From NCBI GenBank assembly GCA_003220955.1, contig QHTW01000094.1, positions 2,898 to 11,764 on the forward strand: 8,867 bases of DNA. Direction: 5' to 3'. Below, piece after piece: positions 7,093 through 8,867 of the stretch. Made by a program: the position numbers and the translations under genes. The notes under the pieces are model-generated. The model worked only from the letters and a program-made list of their open reading frames with translations. It searched no databases and was not told the DNA's origin. Each line of letters begins with the position of its first letter. Position 1 is the stretch's first letter. This DNA comes from Gemmatimonadota bacterium (GTDB lineage: Bacteria; Gemmatimonadota; Gemmatimonadetes; Gemmatimonadales; GWC2-71-9).

Positions 7093-8600
7093 CCGACCCG
7101 GCGCACGTCGGCACGTCGGCACGTCTCACGACGCGACCGTGGCAGGCCGCGCTAATCGCCGGGCTGCTTGCGATTGTCGTGGCCGCGCCTTCGATCCGCA
7201 ATGGGTTCGTGGCAGACGATCAATGGGTCGTCGCGAACCGCCAGGTGCTCGAGCAGCCGCCGTCCGTTGGCGCGGTGCTGAAGGAGCCGTACTGGCCCGC
7301 CTCGTTCGGTGGCGTCATGTGGCGGCCCGCTGTCATCTCTTCATTCGCGCTGGATTACCGCGTCTCGACGAGTCCCCATTGGTTTCACGCGATCAATGTC
7401 TTGTGGGCCGTTGTCGCTACCGCGCTGTTCACGCTGCTGGCGTGTGACCTCGCCGGTCCAGTGGTCGGGTTGATCACGGGTCTCCTCTTCGCGGTCCATC
7501 CGGTGCACGTGGAGGCGGTGGCGAATGTCGTAGGTCGCGCCGAGATGATGGCCGCGGCGGGGTATGCCGCGGCACACCTGTGCGCCGTACGGGCGGAGCG
7601 AAAGCCAGCCTATCTCGCTGGAGTGGCGGCGGGAGCTGCGTTTGCGATTATGTCGAAGGAGATCGCCGTGACGCTCCCGGCGGCGGTCCTGCTGGTGTTA
7701 TGGGCGCGCCGGGCGGACCTTCGACTCGCCTGGCGGGCGGTTGGGGCAGCCACGGTGCCCATTGTGGCCTACTTCATCATCCAGGGACTCGTCGGCATCA
7801 GGACGCTCTACGCCGGTGGACTGGCCGTCGGCCTCGAGCACGTAGGGTTCTTCGCGCGAGCGTGGGCGATGGTGCGACTGTCCTTGGACTGGTGGCGGCT
7901 CTTCCTGTTCCCGGCCCATCTGTCCGCCGACTACTCGCCGGGTGAGCTCACCGTATCCACCGGCCTCACGATCTGGCACCTGCTCGGCCTGCTGATTTGG
8001 CTCGGGGCCGGGGTGGTGGCGTGGCGCACCCGGCGGACCATTCCCGGCATCGCAATCGGGCTCGCCTGGATGGTGATAACAATCTCCCCCGTCGCCAACA
8101 TCGTCTTTCCGACGGAGTTCCTCATCGCCGAGCGCACGCTCTATCTCGCTTCGTTCGGTATTGTGTTGGCTCTGGCGTGCGCGGTCAGCGCGATTCGGTC
8201 GCCCAGGCTGCGAATTAGCGTCGTCGCCGCCCTCGTGGCGGCGGGGGCGGCGCGCAGCATCGCTCGGATTCCGGCGTGGCACGACGATGAGACGCACTAT
8301 CAAGCGCTCAAGCACGAAGCGCCGCGCTCGTATCGTACGCTGTGGCTCAACGGGAAAGACGAATTTGCGGCGGGGCACTGGGGCAGCGGGGAGCAGCTAT
8401 TGCGCCAGGCCATCGCGTTCGCTCCGTCACTGGCGGGCCCCCGGTACGACCTCGGCACGTTCTACATGCGGGCCAAACTCTGGCAACCCGCCATTCGGCA
8501 ACTGCAAGCTGCCGTCGCCGTGGACAGTGCGTTCGAGCCCGCGCGCGATGCGCTCCGCCAGGCGCTGCAAGCCGCCGGCGATACGGCGCGCACACGATAG
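7083..8600 (+). CDS. TMTC-like multi-span membrane protein with C-terminal TPRs, putative GT-C glycosyltransferase
   Basis: This 505-residue protein has about 10-12 hydrophobic segments, from ~residue 20 to ~388, and a soluble C-terminal part. It resembles TMTC proteins (TPR-containing O-mannosyltransferases) and their bacterial relatives. After the first membrane segment, FVADDQW (42-48) carries the acidic pair D45/D46 expected of lipid-linked-sugar GT-C enzymes in the first outer loop. HPVHVEAVANVVGRAE (139-154), LSADYSPG (280-287) and AERTLYL (349-355) match TMTC hallmark positions. Two TPR-like helical pairs occupy roughly 417-485. The likely role is transfer of a sugar from a polyprenyl carrier onto a protein or glycan outside the cytoplasmic membrane; donor and acceptor cannot be told from sequence. 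The start GTG overlaps guaA by 10 bases and has no clear Shine-Dalgarno. No other ATG, GTG or TTG occurs before the GTG at 7179, which lies inside the first membrane span. The 8-bp repeat at 7103-7126 falls in codons 7-15, so the extreme N-terminus may be repeat-derived. Confidence 0.8.
   Translation: MGVTDPAHVGTSARLTTRPWQAALIAGLLAIVVAAPSIRNGFVADDQWVVANRQVLEQPPSVGAVLKEPYWPASFGGVMWRPAVISSFALDYRVSTSPHWFHAINVLWAVVATALFTLLACDLAGPVVGLITGLLFAVHPVHVEAVANVVGRAEMMAAAGYAAAHLCAVRAERKPAYLAGVAAGAAFAIMSKEIAVTLPAAVLLVLWARRADLRLAWRAVGAATVPIVAYFIIQGLVGIRTLYAGGLAVGLEHVGFFARAWAMVRLSLDWWRLFLFPAHLSADYSPGELTVSTGLTIWHLLGLLIWLGAGVVAWRTRRTIPGIAIGLAWMVITISPVANIVFPTEFLIAERTLYLASFGIVLALACAVSAIRSPRLRISVVAALVAAGAARSIARIPAWHDDETHYQALKHEAPRSYRTLWLNGKDEFAAGHWGSGEQLLRQAIAFAPSLAGPRYDLGTFYMRAKLWQPAIRQLQAAVAVDSAFEPARDALRQALQAAGDTARTR
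7103..7126 (+). repeat. 8-bp tandem repeat (GCACGTCK x3), left copy
   Basis: Three head-to-tail 8-base units, GCACGTCG, GCACGTCG and GCACGTCT, begin 10 bases after the guaA stop, within the first codons of the TMTC-like gene. Three units make 24 bases, so they keep frame and read roughly HVGTSAR. The flanking bases (GC before, CACGA after) are also shared with the second cluster at 8621-8644. Confidence 0.85.
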
Positions 8601-8620
8601 ATCGCGACGGTAATTCGCGC

Positions 8621-8644
8621 GCACGTCGGCACGTCTGCACGTCG
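8621..8644 (+). repeat. 8-bp tandem repeat (GCACGTCK x3), right copy
   Basis: Units GCACGTCG, GCACGTCT and GCACGTCG sit in the 51-base gap between the TMTC-like gene and the convergent four-helix-bundle gene. Aligned with the left cluster, the segment from 8619 matches over about 31 bases with two substitutions (G/T swaps in the last base of units 2 and 3) and one single-base indel. It has the same orientation as the left copy, so the TMTC-like gene lies between direct repeats about 1.5 kb apart. No T-run or strong hairpin marks it as a terminator. Confidence 0.85.
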
Positions 8645-8651
8645 CCACGAT

Positions 8652-8867
8652 CTACTTAAACCGTTGGATCAAGCCGTAAACCATCCGCGCGCAGTCTGCA
8701 CGTTTTGCTTTGACTACCGCTATTTCTTCCGACGGGATGTATTCTAGGCTTTCCACCAATTCGAGAACCGCTTCGAGCTCGTGCAACGAGCCCAACGCGA
8801 TGCCGAGAAAGCGACAGAACTCCTTCGGTCCCTTGCGTCCCGTCCCCTCCGCGATGTTGAGAGGCAC
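8652..8867 (-). CDS. Four-helix-bundle protein of the 23S rRNA intervening-sequence (IVS/S23) family, partial
   Basis: The visible part is the C-terminal ~71 residues of a small protein whose start lies beyond the right edge. The first visible codon, GTG at 8865-8867, is most likely the internal valine of the family's (S)VPLNIAEG motif, not a start. NIAEGTGRKGPKEFCRFLGIALGSLHELE is characteristic of the four-helix-bundle family first found encoded in intervening sequences of bacterial 23S rRNA genes. Many members are free-standing chromosomal genes of about 110-130 residues. The diversity-generating retroelement accessory protein Avd has the same fold. The biochemical role of the free-standing proteins is not established. 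The gene converges on the + strand operon and ends 51 bases from it. Its 3' part is AT-richer than the rest of the window (about 45% GC by hand count in 8701-8760), compatible with separate acquisition. No rRNA sequence is visible here. Confidence 0.85.
   Translation of the reverse strand: MPLNIAEGTGRKGPKEFCRFLGIALGSLHELEAVLELVESLEYIPSEEIAVVKAKRADCARMVYGLIQRFK

Noticed and set aside
7101..7130. CRISPR-like or operator interpretation of the 8-bp repeats
   Set aside because: The units are contiguous without spacers and much too short for CRISPR, and the ACGT cores give only 4-base stems, with no sign of a regulator binding array.
8603..8619. Possible terminator hairpin between the convergent genes (CGCGA, 7-base loop, TCGCG)
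   Set aside because: The stem has only five base pairs and there is no T-run on either strand, so it cannot be supported as an intrinsic terminator.
8690..8704. Sequence in the four-helix-bundle gene resembling the 8-bp repeat (10 shared bases on the - strand, ACGTGCAGAC)
   Set aside because: Only one partial unit is present, it encodes ordinary family residues, and a 10-base match in this base composition may be chance.

Overview
This is a GC-rich bacterial chromosomal segment holding a tightly packed, co-directional run of seven genes on the + strand, followed by one convergent gene that runs off the right edge. Gene order is accD (3' end only) - folC - hisS - proS - lysA - guaA - a TMTC-like membrane protein with C-terminal TPRs, then < a four-helix-bundle (23S rRNA IVS-type) protein on the - strand. 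The short type-3 ProRS, a promoter-like TAAATT box directly before an ATG, and the TMTC-like glycosyltransferase relative suggest a Gemmatimonadota-like or other FCB-group bacterium. That assignment is inference from memory, not a database result.

Layout. At 1-346 is the carboxyl-terminal third of the acetyl-CoA carboxylase beta subunit. folC follows with a 4-base overlap, apparently starting at a rare CTG codon inside the accD end (CTGA). After the only real gap inside the run (18 bases, carrying a promoter-like sequence) come hisS and proS, joined as TAATG. lysA overlaps the end of proS, guaA overlaps the end of lysA as GTGA, and the TMTC-like gene overlaps the end of guaA by 10 bases. Such overlaps suggest one transcription unit with translational coupling, possibly with an internal promoter before hisS. 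No stretch over 300 bases lacks a gene; the largest gap is 51 bases at 8601-8651.

Functionally the run is housekeeping: fatty-acid precursor supply (AccD), folate polyglutamylation (FolC), charging of tRNA-His and tRNA-Pro (HisS, ProS), the last step of lysine synthesis (LysA) and GMP synthesis (GuaA). The TMTC-like protein is the accessory member. It is bracketed by near-identical clusters of an 8-bp tandem repeat (GCACGTCK), one inside its first codons and one just past its stop.

I do not see a clear undescribed multi-gene system. The points most worth a second look are the CTG start of folC, the possible leaderless promoter of hisS, the HisRS motif 3 without its usual arginine, the 8-bp repeat pair around the TMTC-like gene, a 7-bp repeat embedded in proS, and the four-helix-bundle gene at the right edge, whose neighbourhood beyond the window may be informative.
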